The notes: generated from the letters alone by a model not told the origin. DNA of 24,920 nucleotides from an uncultured Actinomycetes bacterium (GCA_937927875.1 CALEYV010000093.1:1-24920); one strand, 5' to 3'; counted from the first letter of the stretch, positions 14,966-22,146 are shown. A program made the numbers and translations.

Positions 14966-15679
14966 ATGGAGCCCGAAGCTCGCCAGACGGCGATCGGCCG
15001 CCGAGTGTTCCTCGGCATGGCCGCGTTCGCCGCCACCGGCGTGGTGTTCGGCACCCAGATCCAGGGCTGGCTCGAACGCAACGTCGGGCCGGTCCTCGCC
15101 CGCGACCCGACCGGGCTGCTGGCGCTGCTCCCGATCGGTCGGTTCCGCATCTACACCGTCACGTCCGACCTCCCGAGCCGCAGCCGGGCCGAGTACCGGC
15201 TGCACGTCCGCGGGCTCGTCGAGCGCGAGACCGTGCTCACCTTCGACGAGCTCACCGCGCTGCCGCGGACGCGGCTGCGGCGCGACTTCCAGTGCGTCAC
15301 CGGCTGGCGGGTTCCCGACGTCGAGTGGGCCGGCGTCCGGCTGTCCGAGGTCCTCGACCGGGCGGGCGTGAAGCCCGAGGCCGGGGCGGTCCGCTTCGTG
15401 TCCTTCGACGGCGCCTACAGCGAGAGCCTCACGCTCGCCCAGGCTCGCCGCCACGACGTCCTCGTCGCCTACGAGCTCCAGGGCTCCCCGCTGTCGAGCG
15501 AGCACGGCGGTCCGGCGCGTCTCTACGTGGCGCCGATGTACGGCTACAAGTCGTGCAAGTGGCTCGACACCATCGAGCTGACCGCCCAGGTGGAACCCGG
15601 CTACTGGGAGCACCGCGGCTACGACGTCGACGGCTGGGTCGGGCACTCGAACCACCGCAGCGATGACACCACCAGCTGA
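14966..15679 (+). CDS. Tat-exported molybdopterin-dependent oxidoreductase (sulfite oxidase fold)
   Basis: 237-residue protein of the oxidoreductase molybdopterin-binding (SUOX/MsrP-like) family. The N-terminus has a twin-arginine signal, TAIGRRVFLGMAAFAATG (Arg12-Arg13), so the folded cofactor enzyme is probably exported. The molybdenum ligand is Cys110 in RRDFQCVTGW, followed by VEWAGVRLSEVLDRAG and the pterin-contacting region LYVAPMYGYKSCKWLDTIEL. A Shine-Dalgarno GGAG lies six bases before the ATG. The next gene, a b-type cytochrome, overlaps by 17 bases, so the pair probably forms a membrane-linked redox unit like MsrPQ or an equivalent. The substrate (sulfite, sulfoxide, other) cannot be told. 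Confidence 0.93.
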   Translation: MEPEARQTAIGRRVFLGMAAFAATGVVFGTQIQGWLERNVGPVLARDPTGLLALLPIGRFRIYTVTSDLPSRSRAEYRLHVRGLVERETVLTFDELTALPRTRLRRDFQCVTGWRVPDVEWAGVRLSEVLDRAGVKPEAGAVRFVSFDGAYSESLTLAQARRHDVLVAYELQGSPLSSEHGGPARLYVAPMYGYKSCKWLDTIELTAQVEPGYWEHRGYDVDGWVGHSNHRSDDTTS

Positions 15680-16325
15680 GCTCGAGCGCTTCGACCGGGT
15701 CGAGCGGCTCGCCCACTGGACCACCGCCGTCCTGTTCGGCGTCCTCCTGCTCACCGGCGCGGCCCTGTACGCGGGACCGGTGTCGACGCTGGTCGGCCAG
15801 CGCGAGCTGGTGCGGATGCTGCACGTCAGCGCCGGCGTGGCGCTGCCGGTGCCGCTCCTCGTGGGCCTGGCCGGCCGCTGGGGTCGTCGGCTGCGCCGCG
15901 ACCTCCGCGAGCTCGGGCGCCTCGACGACGACGACCGGCGGTGGCTGCGGCGGTCGACCCGGGCCGGTGCCCGCCTGGCCAAGTTCAACCCGGGCCAGAA
16001 GCTGAACGCGGCGTTCCTTGGCTCGGCGATGGTCGTCATGCTCGGCACCGGGATCGTCCTGAAGTGGTTCAGCCTCTTCTCGCTCGACACGCGGACCGGC
16101 GCCACGTTCGTGCACGACTGGGTCGCGCTCGGCATCTGGATCGCCGTCGCCGGTCACATCGCGCTGGCCCTGCGCGACTCCGAGGCGCTGCGCGGCATGC
16201 GCCGGGGCTTCGTGAGCGCGCGCTGGGCCCGCACCATGCGGCCGCGCTGGTACGAGGCCGAGACCGGTGAGCCGGCCGAGCGGCTGCGGGCACCGGAGCC
16301 CGCCGCGCCGGCCGGGTCCTCGTAG
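15663..16325 (+). CDS. Membrane cytochrome b subunit (cytochrome b/b6, FdnI-like)
   Basis: 220-residue integral membrane protein with four predicted helices (about 20-40, 52-70, 116-136 and 150-170). Histidines suit two b hemes: His18 in ERLAHWTTAVLF, His54 in RMLHVSAGVAL, His151 in FVHDWVALGI and His165 in AVAGHIALAL. This pattern is that of formate-dehydrogenase gamma or Ni-hydrogenase cytochrome b proteins. The ATG lies within the last codons of the molybdopterin enzyme (17-base overlap), so it is most likely its quinone-linked partner. A Pro/Ala-rich cytoplasmic tail ends the protein. Confidence 0.92.
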   Translation: MTPPAELERFDRVERLAHWTTAVLFGVLLLTGAALYAGPVSTLVGQRELVRMLHVSAGVALPVPLLVGLAGRWGRRLRRDLRELGRLDDDDRRWLRRSTRAGARLAKFNPGQKLNAAFLGSAMVVMLGTGIVLKWFSLFSLDTRTGATFVHDWVALGIWIAVAGHIALALRDSEALRGMRRGFVSARWARTMRPRWYEAETGEPAERLRAPEPAAPAGSS

Positions 16326-16366
16326 CGCGCGCCGACTACTCGGGGCGCTCACGCGCGACCCGCCAG

Positions 16367-16372
16367 TAGCCT
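16367..16372 (+). promoter_or_regulatory. -10 element (TAGCCT) for the serC-selenoprotein operon
   Basis: TAGCCT lies exactly seven bases before the serC ATG, the same hexamer and spacing as at metG and the ychF-like gene. The preceding 54-bp gap shows no Shine-Dalgarno, so leaderless transcription is predicted. This would be the only promoter needed for the four-gene operon. Confidence 0.6.
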
Positions 16373-16379
16373 CGACTCG

Positions 16380-17501
16380 ATGGGTGTCGACCCCGCGACG
16401 ATCCGGCTGCCACCGGCGCTGCTCCCGGCCGACGGCCGGTTCGGGTCCGGCCCGTCGAAGGTGCGCGACGAGGCCGTGGGCCGGCTGGCCGCGGCCGCCC
16501 ACGGCTACCTCGGGACCAGCCACCGCCAGGAAGGCGTTCGCTCGGTGGTGCGGCGGGTCCGGACCGGGCTGGCCGAGCTGTTCGCGCTGCCGGACGGCTA
16601 CGAGGTCCTGCTCGGGAACGGCGGGACGTCGGTGTTCTGGGACGCGGCGACGATCGGGCTCATCGAGCGACACAGCCAGCACCTGAGCTTCGGCGAGTTC
16701 TCGGCCCGCTTCGCCGCTATCGCCCGCGCGGCGCCGTTCCTCGAGGACCCCGACGTGATCGAGACGCCGGCCGGCACCCATCCCGAGCCGAGCCCCCGGC
16801 CCGGGCTCGACGCGTACGCCCTGACGCACAACGAGACGTCGACCGGCGTGATGATGGACATCCGGCGCCCGGACGGCGCCGGCCTCGTGCTCGTCGACGC
16901 CACGTCGGCGGCCGGCGGGCTGCGCGTCGACCCTCGTGCCTTCGACTGCTACTACTTCGCGCCCCAGAAGGCCTTCGCGTCGGAGGGCGGGCTGTGGCTG
17001 GCGCTGTGCTCGCCGGCCGCACTGGAGCGCATCGAGCGCATCGGGGCGTCCGACCGCTGGCAGCCGCCGAGCCTGAGCCTGCCGGTGGCGCTCGAGAACT
17101 CCCGCAAGGACCAGACGCTCAACACGCCGGCGCTCGCCACGCTGTTCCTGCTCGCCGACAGCATCGAGTGGATGCTCACGTCGGGCGGCCTCGAGTGGGC
17201 CGCGTCGCGCTGCGACCGGGCCGCCGAGCTGCTCTACGGCTGGGCCGAGGCGAGCCCGTACGCGACGCCGTTCGTGGCCAAGCCGGCCGAGCGCAGCCAC
17301 GTCAACGCCACCATCGACTTCGAGGGTGTCGACGCGGCCACGGTCGCGGCCGCGCTGCGGGCCAACGGGATCGTCGACACCGAGCCGTACCGCAAGCTGG
17401 GCCGCAACCAGCTCCGCATCGCCATGTACCCGGCCATCGAGACCGAGGACCTGGCCACGCTCACCCGGGCCATCGACTACGTCGTCGAGGCGATGGGGTG
17501 A
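16380..17501 (+). CDS. serC: Phosphoserine aminotransferase
   Basis: 373-residue PLP-dependent class V aminotransferase converting 3-phosphohydroxypyruvate to phosphoserine in serine biosynthesis. It is of the actinobacterial SerC type. Motifs: DGRFGSGPSKVRDEAV (18-33), GYLGTSHRQEGV, LLGNGGTSVFWDAAT, LTHNETSTGVMMDI, LVDATSAAGG (Asp173) and the PLP lysine Lys197 in FAPQKAFASEGGLWLA. The C-terminal RKLGRNQLRIAMYPAIE is conserved. The ATG at 16380 follows a TAGCCT by seven bases. The stop overlaps the GTG of the next gene by four bases, placing a serine-pathway enzyme at the head of a selenoprotein operon; a link between the two is unproven. Confidence 0.95.
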   Translation: MGVDPATIRLPPALLPADGRFGSGPSKVRDEAVGRLAAAAHGYLGTSHRQEGVRSVVRRVRTGLAELFALPDGYEVLLGNGGTSVFWDAATIGLIERHSQHLSFGEFSARFAAIARAAPFLEDPDVIETPAGTHPEPSPRPGLDAYALTHNETSTGVMMDIRRPDGAGLVLVDATSAAGGLRVDPRAFDCYYFAPQKAFASEGGLWLALCSPAALERIERIGASDRWQPPSLSLPVALENSRKDQTLNTPALATLFLLADSIEWMLTSGGLEWAASRCDRAAELLYGWAEASPYATPFVAKPAERSHVNATIDFEGVDAATVAAALRANGIVDTEPYRKLGRNQLRIAMYPAIETEDLATLTRAIDYVVEAMG

Positions 17502-18933
17502 CGGTCTTGCTGCCGGACGGCCTGGTGGCGGTGGTGAAGCGCGACTGCCCCACCTGCCGGCTGGTGGCACCGGTGCTCGCCGACCTGCGCTCCCGGTCGC
17601 TCCCCCTCACCATCTACAGCCAGGACGACCCCACCTTCCCGGACGGCCTCGAGCCCGTCGACGACACCGCGCTCGACGTGTCGTTCGCGCTCGACGTCGA
17701 CACCGTGCCGACGCTGCTGCGCGTCGAGGACGGCCACGAGACGGCCCGGCTCGTCGGCTGGAGCCGCGAGCAGTGGGCGCCGTTCACCGGCGTCGCCGAC
17801 CTCGGCGCGGGACTGCCCCCGCACCGGCCCGGCTGCGGCTCCCGCACCCACGACCCCGACCTGGCCGCGGCCCGGGCCGCGGCCGCCGACGGCGCGCGCC
17901 TCGCCAGCCGGCGGGTCGAGCTCGGCCCCAGCGAGGACGACGCCGAGGCCATGTTCGAGCGGGGCTGGACCGACGGGCTCCCGGTCGTCCCGCCGACCCC
18001 GGAGCGGGTGGCGCGCCTGCTCGCCGGCACCACCCGCGACCCCGACGAGATCGTGGCGGTCGTGCCGCCCGACCTGGTGCCGTGCACGGTCGAGAAGGTC
18101 GCCGTGAACGCGGTGATGGCGGGCTGTCGCCCCGACTACCTGCCCGTCGTGCTCGCGGCGGTCGAGGCGGCCTGCACCGACGAGTTCAACATCCACGGTC
18201 TTCTGGCCACGACCTGGTTCTCGGGCCCGCTCGTGATCGTGAACGGGCCGCTGACGCGCGCGATCGGCATGAACGACGGGATCAACGCCCTCGGGCAGGG
18301 CAACCGAGCCAACGCCACCATCGGACGCGCCCTCCAGCTCGTCGTGCGCAACGTCGGCGGCGGCCGGCCGGGCGGGGTCGACCGGGCCACGCTCGGTCAG
18401 CCCGGCAAGTACACGTTCTGCTTCGCCGAGCGGGAGCACGACTCCCCGTGGGAGCCGCTGCACGTGACCCGGGGCCTGCCGGCCTCCTCGTCGGCGGTGA
18501 CGCTCTTCGCGGCCGAGGGCCCGCGCGGAATCATCGACCAGCTCTCGCGCGACGCCGAATCGCTGGCCAACACCTTCGCGGCCTGCTTGCGCGCGACCAC
18601 CCATCCGAAGCTGGCGCTGGCATTCGACGCCGTGCTCGTCGTCTCCCCCGAGCACGGGCGGGTGTTCCGGGAGGCGGGGTGTCGAAGGCCCAGCTGCTCG
18701 AGGAGCTCGACGCCCGGCTGCAGCTCCCGGGCGCCGAGCTCGTGCGCGGCGCGGGCGGGATCGCCGAGGGGCTCCCGGACGCGGTGCAGGACCTGACCCT
18801 CCCGAAGTTCAGGGACGGGGGGCTGCTCATCGTCCACGCCGGTGGTGGCGCAGGGCTGTTCTCGGCCATCATCGGGGGCTGGGCGAGCGGCGCAGGCGGC
18901 AGCGCCCCGGTGACGAAGGAGATCGGCTCGTGA
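17498..18933 (+). CDS. Thioredoxin-fold domain fused to a conserved protein of unknown function (apparent 1-nt deletion)
   Basis: About 478 residues if one frame change is corrected. Residues 1-100 look like a thioredoxin domain, with CPTC (Cys17, Cys20) and a cis-Pro motif DTVPTLL (Pro71). From about 145 a conserved domain begins with ERGWTDGLPVVPPTPERV, continuing with VEKVAVNAVMAGCRPDYLPV and ANATIGRALQLVVRNVGGGR. This family is known to me as a frequent companion of UGSC proteins, without assigned function. In the GTG-initiated frame the sense breaks at about 18680. Coherent sequence (SKAQLLEELDARLQLPG onward to KEIGS) continues in the -1 frame to 18933. GGG-TG-TCG where GGG-TGG-TCG (Gly-Trp-Ser) is expected suggests one missing G. 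It could be a sequencing error, a real mutation or, less likely, programmed frameshifting. It overlaps serC and the selenoprotein gene by four bases each. Confidence 0.82.
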
Positions 18934-19451
18934 GCGACCCCCGCGTGGTCCTGGACCCAACCGGCGAGCGGCAGGCCCCGGTGCGCGAGCGCACCCCCCG
19001 GCCCGCCACCCTCGACGGGGCCGCGGTCGGCCTCCTCGACATCACGAAGGCCCGGGGCGACGTGTTCCTCGACCGCCTCGAGGAGCAGCTGCGGGACCGG
19101 GGCGCCAAGGTGCTGCGCTTCGCCAAGCCGACCTTCACGAAGGTCGCGCCCATCGACCTGCGTCGCGAGATCGCCGAGCAGTGCGACGTCGTGATCGAGG
19201 CGCTCGCCGACTGAGGATCCTGCACGTCGTGCAGTGTGCACGACACCGTCAACCTGGAGGCCCTGGGCGTGCCCACCGTGTTCGTCGCGTCGACCGAGTT
19301 CGTCGACGCGGCCGAGGAGCAGGCGCGCGCCCTGGGCGCGGACCCGGCTCGCGTGTTCGTGCCGCACCCGATCCAAGACCGCACCGACGACGAGCTCCAA
19401 GCCCTGGCGGACGGGGCGGCGGCCGAGGTCGTCCGGGCGGTGACGGCGTAG
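18930..19451 (+). CDS. UGSC-family selenoprotein (in-frame TGA read as selenocysteine)
   Basis: 173 residues with selenocysteine at position 95, encoded by TGA 19212-19214. Before the TGA the protein runs MSDPRVVLDPTGERQAPVRE to CDVVIEALAD. After it, in the same frame, it continues U-GSCTSCSVHDTVNLEALG to AEVVRAVTA and a TAG stop at 19449-19451. The Sec-Gly-Ser-Cys motif with a further TSC is the hallmark of the UGSC selenoprotein family, whose function is not established; a redox role is inferred from the Sec/Cys pair. A bSECIS-like hairpin begins 11 bases downstream. Automated callers will split it into a 94-residue protein and a lost C-terminus. The GTG start overlaps the upstream stop (GTGA). 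Insertion needs selA/B/C/D elsewhere in the genome. Confidence 0.9.
19226..19244 (+). promoter_or_regulatory. Bacterial SECIS-like hairpin downstream of the Sec codon
   Basis: GTCGTGCA and TGCACGAC are perfect 8-bp arms around a GTG loop. The apical loop starts 19 bases after the TGA and begins with G, fitting the usual bacterial SECIS spacing (roughly 16-37 nt) and the need for a G early in the loop. A competing smaller hairpin (19221-19233) exists. SelB recognition is inferred. Confidence 0.75.
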
Positions 19452-19455
19452 CGCC

Positions 19456-20166
19456 ATGCTGCTGCTCCACGAGGTCCACCGGGTCCGAGGCGCGAACGAG
19501 GACGACTTCGAGGCCGCGTTCCGAGACCGGTGGCTCCCCGAGCTCGCGGCCGGTGACGACGCGCGCTTCCTCTACTTCCTGCACCTCGCCCACGGGTCGG
19601 GGCGCGCCTACACGGTCGTCACCGTCACCGGCGTGCGCGACGGCGCGGCGTGGGAGCGGCTGGCCCGCTCCGTGCAGGACGGGCCGTTGCGGGCGTGGGT
19701 CCACGACGTCGACCAGCTCCGCCACGGCGTGCAGGCGAAGGTGCTGCTGCCCGTCCCGTGGTCACCGCCCCTCGTCGAGGATCTCGACGCGGTGCCGACC
19801 GAGCCCGGCGACCATCCCCTCACGATCTTCATGGAGGACACCGCCTGGCCCCACGACGGGATGCTCGACGACTACCTCGAGAAGGCCCGCTCGCACTACG
19901 CGCCGAGCCTGCTCGAGAGCCAGGCCGGCGGGCGCGCCATCCTCGACCTGCTGGCGGTGTTCCAGACCGCGCTCGGCGCCGGCCGCCGCTCCGAGGTCGT
20001 GCTCTGGCAGAAGGTGGTCGACCACGACCGGCTGCGGCGGCTCCTCGAGACCGAGGTGCCGCCCGAGTTCCGCCAGCCCGGCAGCTGGATGCACGACGCG
20101 CTGGAGGTCCGGGACGACTGGGAGAGCCGCCTCCTGCGCAGCGCCCGCTGGTCGCCCCTGTACTGA
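19456..20166 (+). CDS. Conserved protein, probable tandem ferredoxin-like (dimeric alpha/beta barrel) domains
   Basis: 236-residue soluble protein starting at an ATG four bases after the selenoprotein stop, so it belongs to the same operon. Two halves look alike in layout: LLHEVHRVRGANEDDFEAAF (2-22) opens the first and IFMEDTAWPHDGMLDDYLEK (about 124-144) the second, each a strand then an acidic helix, as in NIPSNAP or antibiotic-monooxygenase-like folds. Both halves contain a VxxWxxxxD-like stretch (AWERLARSVQDGPL; VVLWQKVVDHDRL). No catalytic motif is recognised. Function unknown; a partner in whatever the Trx-fusion and UGSC proteins do is inferred from operon position. Confidence 0.82.
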   Translation: MLLLHEVHRVRGANEDDFEAAFRDRWLPELAAGDDARFLYFLHLAHGSGRAYTVVTVTGVRDGAAWERLARSVQDGPLRAWVHDVDQLRHGVQAKVLLPVPWSPPLVEDLDAVPTEPGDHPLTIFMEDTAWPHDGMLDDYLEKARSHYAPSLLESQAGGRAILDLLAVFQTALGAGRRSEVVLWQKVVDHDRLRRLLETEVPPEFRQPGSWMHDALEVRDDWESRLLRSARWSPLY

Positions 20167-20168
20167 CC

Positions 20169-20987
20169 TCAGGCGGGGAGCACGGCGCGGGCGAACGCCT
20201 CGACGGTGGGGCGTCCGGCGCCCGGCCAGCCCGCGATGAGGTAGTCGAACCCGGCCTCGCGCCAGGCGTCGATGGTGCGGCGCACCTCGTCGAGCTCGCC
20301 GTCGAGCGAGAGCGAGCCGGCCCGGCGGATCGCGCCGGGGTCACGACCGGCCGCGCTCGCCAGCTCGCTCAACTGGGCCGAGAGCGGCGCGAGCCGGTCC
20401 GGGGGCCCGAAGGAGTGCCAGACGTCGGCGTGCCGGGCCACGATGCGAAGCATCCGCGGGCCCGAGGCGCCGATCCAGATCGGCGGGTGCGGCTGCTGGA
20501 CCGGCCGGGGGTGCAGCGTGGCGTCCCGCAGCTGGTAGTAGCGGCCGTCGAACGAGAAGCCGTCCGTGGTGAGCAGGCCCTTCACGACCTGGACCGCCTC
20601 GCCGAACCTGGCGACGCGCTCGCCGGTGGGCGGGAACGGGATGCCGAGCGCACGGTGCTCGGCGTCGAACCAGGCCGCGCCGTAGGCGAGCTCGTAGCGG
20701 CCGCCGGACGCGTGGTCGATCGTGATCGCCTCGGCCGCGAGCACCGACGGGTGCCGGTAGGTCATGCCGGTGACGAGCAGCCCGAGCCGGGCCTTGCTGG
20801 TGATGCCGCTCAGCGCGGCGAGGGTCGTGTTGCCCTCGAAGCACTCGCCGGGGCCGTGGCCGTACATGGGCTGGAAGTGATCGAAGCCCCAGATGCCGTC
20901 GAAGCCGGCCTCGTCGGCGAACCGGGCTCGTGACGCGACCTCGTTCCACGGCATCCGCTGCTGCGCGACGTCGAGCCCGATCTGCAT
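20169..20987 (-). CDS. LLM-class F420-dependent oxidoreductase
   Basis: 272-residue luciferase-like TIM-barrel protein of the F420-dependent class. Typical features are RARFADEAGFDGIWGFDHFQ (21-40), LSGITSKARLGLLVTGMTYR (59-79), VLAAEAITIDHASGGRYELAYGAAW (seen across 82-106), PHPPIWIGASGPRML, and the C-terminal FDYLIAGWPG. Cofactor F420 use is the rule in this actinobacterial subfamily; the substrate is unknown. ATG at 20987 has GGGAGA seven bases upstream. A TAGGCT at 21023-21028 is a likely -10. The gene follows the PIG-L gene by about 50 bp and is convergent with the selenoprotein operon (2-bp gap). Confidence 0.93.
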   Translation of the reverse strand: MQIGLDVAQQRMPWNEVASRARFADEAGFDGIWGFDHFQPMYGHGPGECFEGNTTLAALSGITSKARLGLLVTGMTYRHPSVLAAEAITIDHASGGRYELAYGAAWFDAEHRALGIPFPPTGERVARFGEAVQVVKGLLTTDGFSFDGRYYQLRDATLHPRPVQQPHPPIWIGASGPRMLRIVARHADVWHSFGPPDRLAPLSAQLSELASAAGRDPGAIRRAGSLSLDGELDEVRRTIDAWREAGFDYLIAGWPGAGRPTVEAFARAVLPA

Positions 20988-21022
20988 GGTCGTCTCCCTC
21001 GGGTGCTGCTCGGAACCGCGGG

Positions 21023-21028
21023 AGCCTA
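21023..21028 (-). promoter_or_regulatory. -10 element (TAGGCT) for the LLM oxidoreductase gene
   Basis: TAGGCT on the minus strand fits TAnnnT, giving a leader of about 28 bases that carries the GGGAGA ribosome binding site. It lies between the PIG-L stop and the LLM start, so the LLM gene may be transcribed separately. Confidence 0.45.
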
Positions 21029-21037
21029 CGGCGGCGA

Positions 21038-21835
21038 TCAGACCTCGATGAGGGCCTCCCAGCCCGCCGGCGGCGGCGCCAGCCGCCAGTACTGCTCGGG
21101 CGCCGACGCGGTGAGCTTGGCGCCGAGTCCCCACTCGGCCTCGAGCGCCGCGACCTGGGTCGGGTAGCAGGCGACGGCGGCCTCCTTGCGCGCGAAGTCG
21201 ACGTCGACCGGGACCAGCGCCGGCGTCGGCCACACCGCGCGGCGGAACAGCTTCGACACCCGCCAGGCCAGCAGGCCGGGGATGAGGTGGTAGCCCATGT
21301 CCTGGTAGCAGAACCACGACGCCTCGTCGCCGTCGCCGAGCATGCGGTCGCGCACCAGCATCGCGGCTTCGTGCGTGCAGTCGTGGTCCGGGTTGGCGAG
21401 CCCGAAGGGCGCGAACACCGCGGTCGGCCGTTCGGCGCGCACGGCGGCCTCCAGCGCGTCGACGACCTGCTCCGGGCGCACCCAGTCGGGGCGCTCGAGG
21501 TACGAGTGCTCGACGAAGTCGAGCCAGACCGGTCGGGCGTCGAAGCCAGCCAGCGCGGCGGCGTCCTCGGCGCGGCGCGTCACGTGCACCTCGTCGCGGG
21601 GACCGAAGCCGCCGAGCGCGTCCCAGTGGTTCGGCGGGTCCGGGTACTCGACCGGCCGCCCCGCGAAGGCGGTCACGACGACGACGCCGGGGTGGGCGCC
21701 GAGGATGTACGAGCAGCCGAGCACCGCGTCGTCGAGATGGGGCGAGACGACCACGATCCGCGCGAGCTCGGCCGCGGAGACGATTCCCCATTCGCGCATC
21801 TCGGGGGGTCCGGCCCGGGCCATCGCTGGCAGCAT
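21038..21835 (-). CDS. PIG-L/LmbE-family deacetylase
   Basis: 265-residue zinc-dependent N-acetyl-sugar deacetylase-like protein. The family motif SPHLDDAVLGC (residues 31-41, His33, Asp35, Asp36) and the later zinc-binding histidine in NPDHDCTHEAAML (His155 probable) are present. In actinobacteria such proteins deacetylate mycothiol precursors, mycothiol conjugates or other GlcNAc compounds; this one has no diagnostic motif for MshB or Mca. ATG at 21835 is used; ATGs at 21823 and 21798 are alternatives, since homology starts at about residue 26. It is divergent from the aldo/keto reductase across a 311-bp gap. Confidence 0.92.
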   Translation of the reverse strand: MLPAMARAGPPEMREWGIVSAAELARIVVVSPHLDDAVLGCSYILGAHPGVVVVTAFAGRPVEYPDPPNHWDALGGFGPRDEVHVTRRAEDAAALAGFDARPVWLDFVEHSYLERPDWVRPEQVVDALEAAVRAERPTAVFAPFGLANPDHDCTHEAAMLVRDRMLGDGDEASWFCYQDMGYHLIPGLLAWRVSKLFRRAVWPTPALVPVDVDFARKEAAVACYPTQVAALEAEWGLGAKLTASAPEQYWRLAPPPAGWEALIEV

Positions 21836-22095
21836 CCCAGAAACCGAGGCCCGACCTCCACGTCGCCCGGTTTAGACCCTCCTGGGCGGTTTGTGGCAGC
21901 CGGAGGCCCAGATTTTTCCCCGACCAGCCCCAACCAGTGGGGTTCCGTCGTGCATAGATCGCGGCCATCTGCGGTAAAACGGGATCATCGGTCGGCGTGT
22001 CTCGGCACGCCCCCAAATCGCCCGGCGTCCGGAGCGATGCCCAGCCCCGCCCCACCCGCTACGGGCCGTCGGGCGAATGGTGGGGTCGCCCCGTC

Positions 22096-22115
22096 GAGGT
22101 GGGTTCGCCCACCTC
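22096..22115 (+). other. Perfect 8-bp hairpin with TTCG loop upstream of the aldo/keto reductase
   Basis: GAGGTGGG and CCCACCTC pair perfectly around TTCG, the very stable UUCG tetraloop in RNA. It is about 30 bases before the predicted reductase start. It may block upstream transcription, be an operator, or structure a leader RNA. Confidence 0.5.
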
Positions 22116-22134
22116 CGGGGCCCCCGCCGCACGC

Positions 22135-22140
22135 GAGACT
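22135..22140 (+). promoter_or_regulatory. Possible -10 element (GAGACT) for the aldo/keto reductase
   Basis: GAGACT lies six bases before the GTG at 22147 and has the A2 and T6 of the TAnnnT pattern. With no Shine-Dalgarno in the gap, it supports GTG 22147 as a leaderless start. The same GCGAGACT string precedes the MBOAT gene. Confidence 0.35.
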
Positions 22141-22146
22141 CGGTTC

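Larger units (their letters stand above)
21836..22146. other. 311-bp divergent intergenic region with several hairpins
   Basis: The only gene-free stretch above 300 bp. It contains locally AT-richer sequence (a T5 run near 21913 and TAAAAC near 21975) unlike the surrounding coding DNA. Perfect inverted repeats include CCCCA/TGGGG (21928-21942), GGCGTG/CACGCC (21994-22011) and GAGGTGGG/CCCACCTC (22096-22115). No tRNA, known riboswitch or convincing small ORF was recognised. A short upstream-extended reductase frame covers part of it but looks non-coding. Confidence 0.6.

Noticed and set aside
18679..18933. Independent small gene starting at GTG 18679
   Set aside because: The sequence reads as the direct C-terminal continuation of the preceding domain; a one-base deletion explains it better, though separate translation cannot be excluded.
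19212..19214. TGA as an ordinary stop or nonsense mutation of the UGSC-like gene
   Set aside because: The frame continues with the exact family motif and a SECIS-like hairpin at the right distance; a chance nonsense mutation at precisely the Sec position is unlikely.
21928..21942. CCCCA/TGGGG hairpin as an intrinsic terminator
   Set aside because: The T-run lies upstream of it on the plus strand and no U-tract follows on either strand; no gene ends there.
21997..22146. Upstream start of the aldo/keto reductase at 21997
   Set aside because: The extra 50 residues have no similarity to the family and cover two perfect hairpins; GTG 22147 fits the family length.
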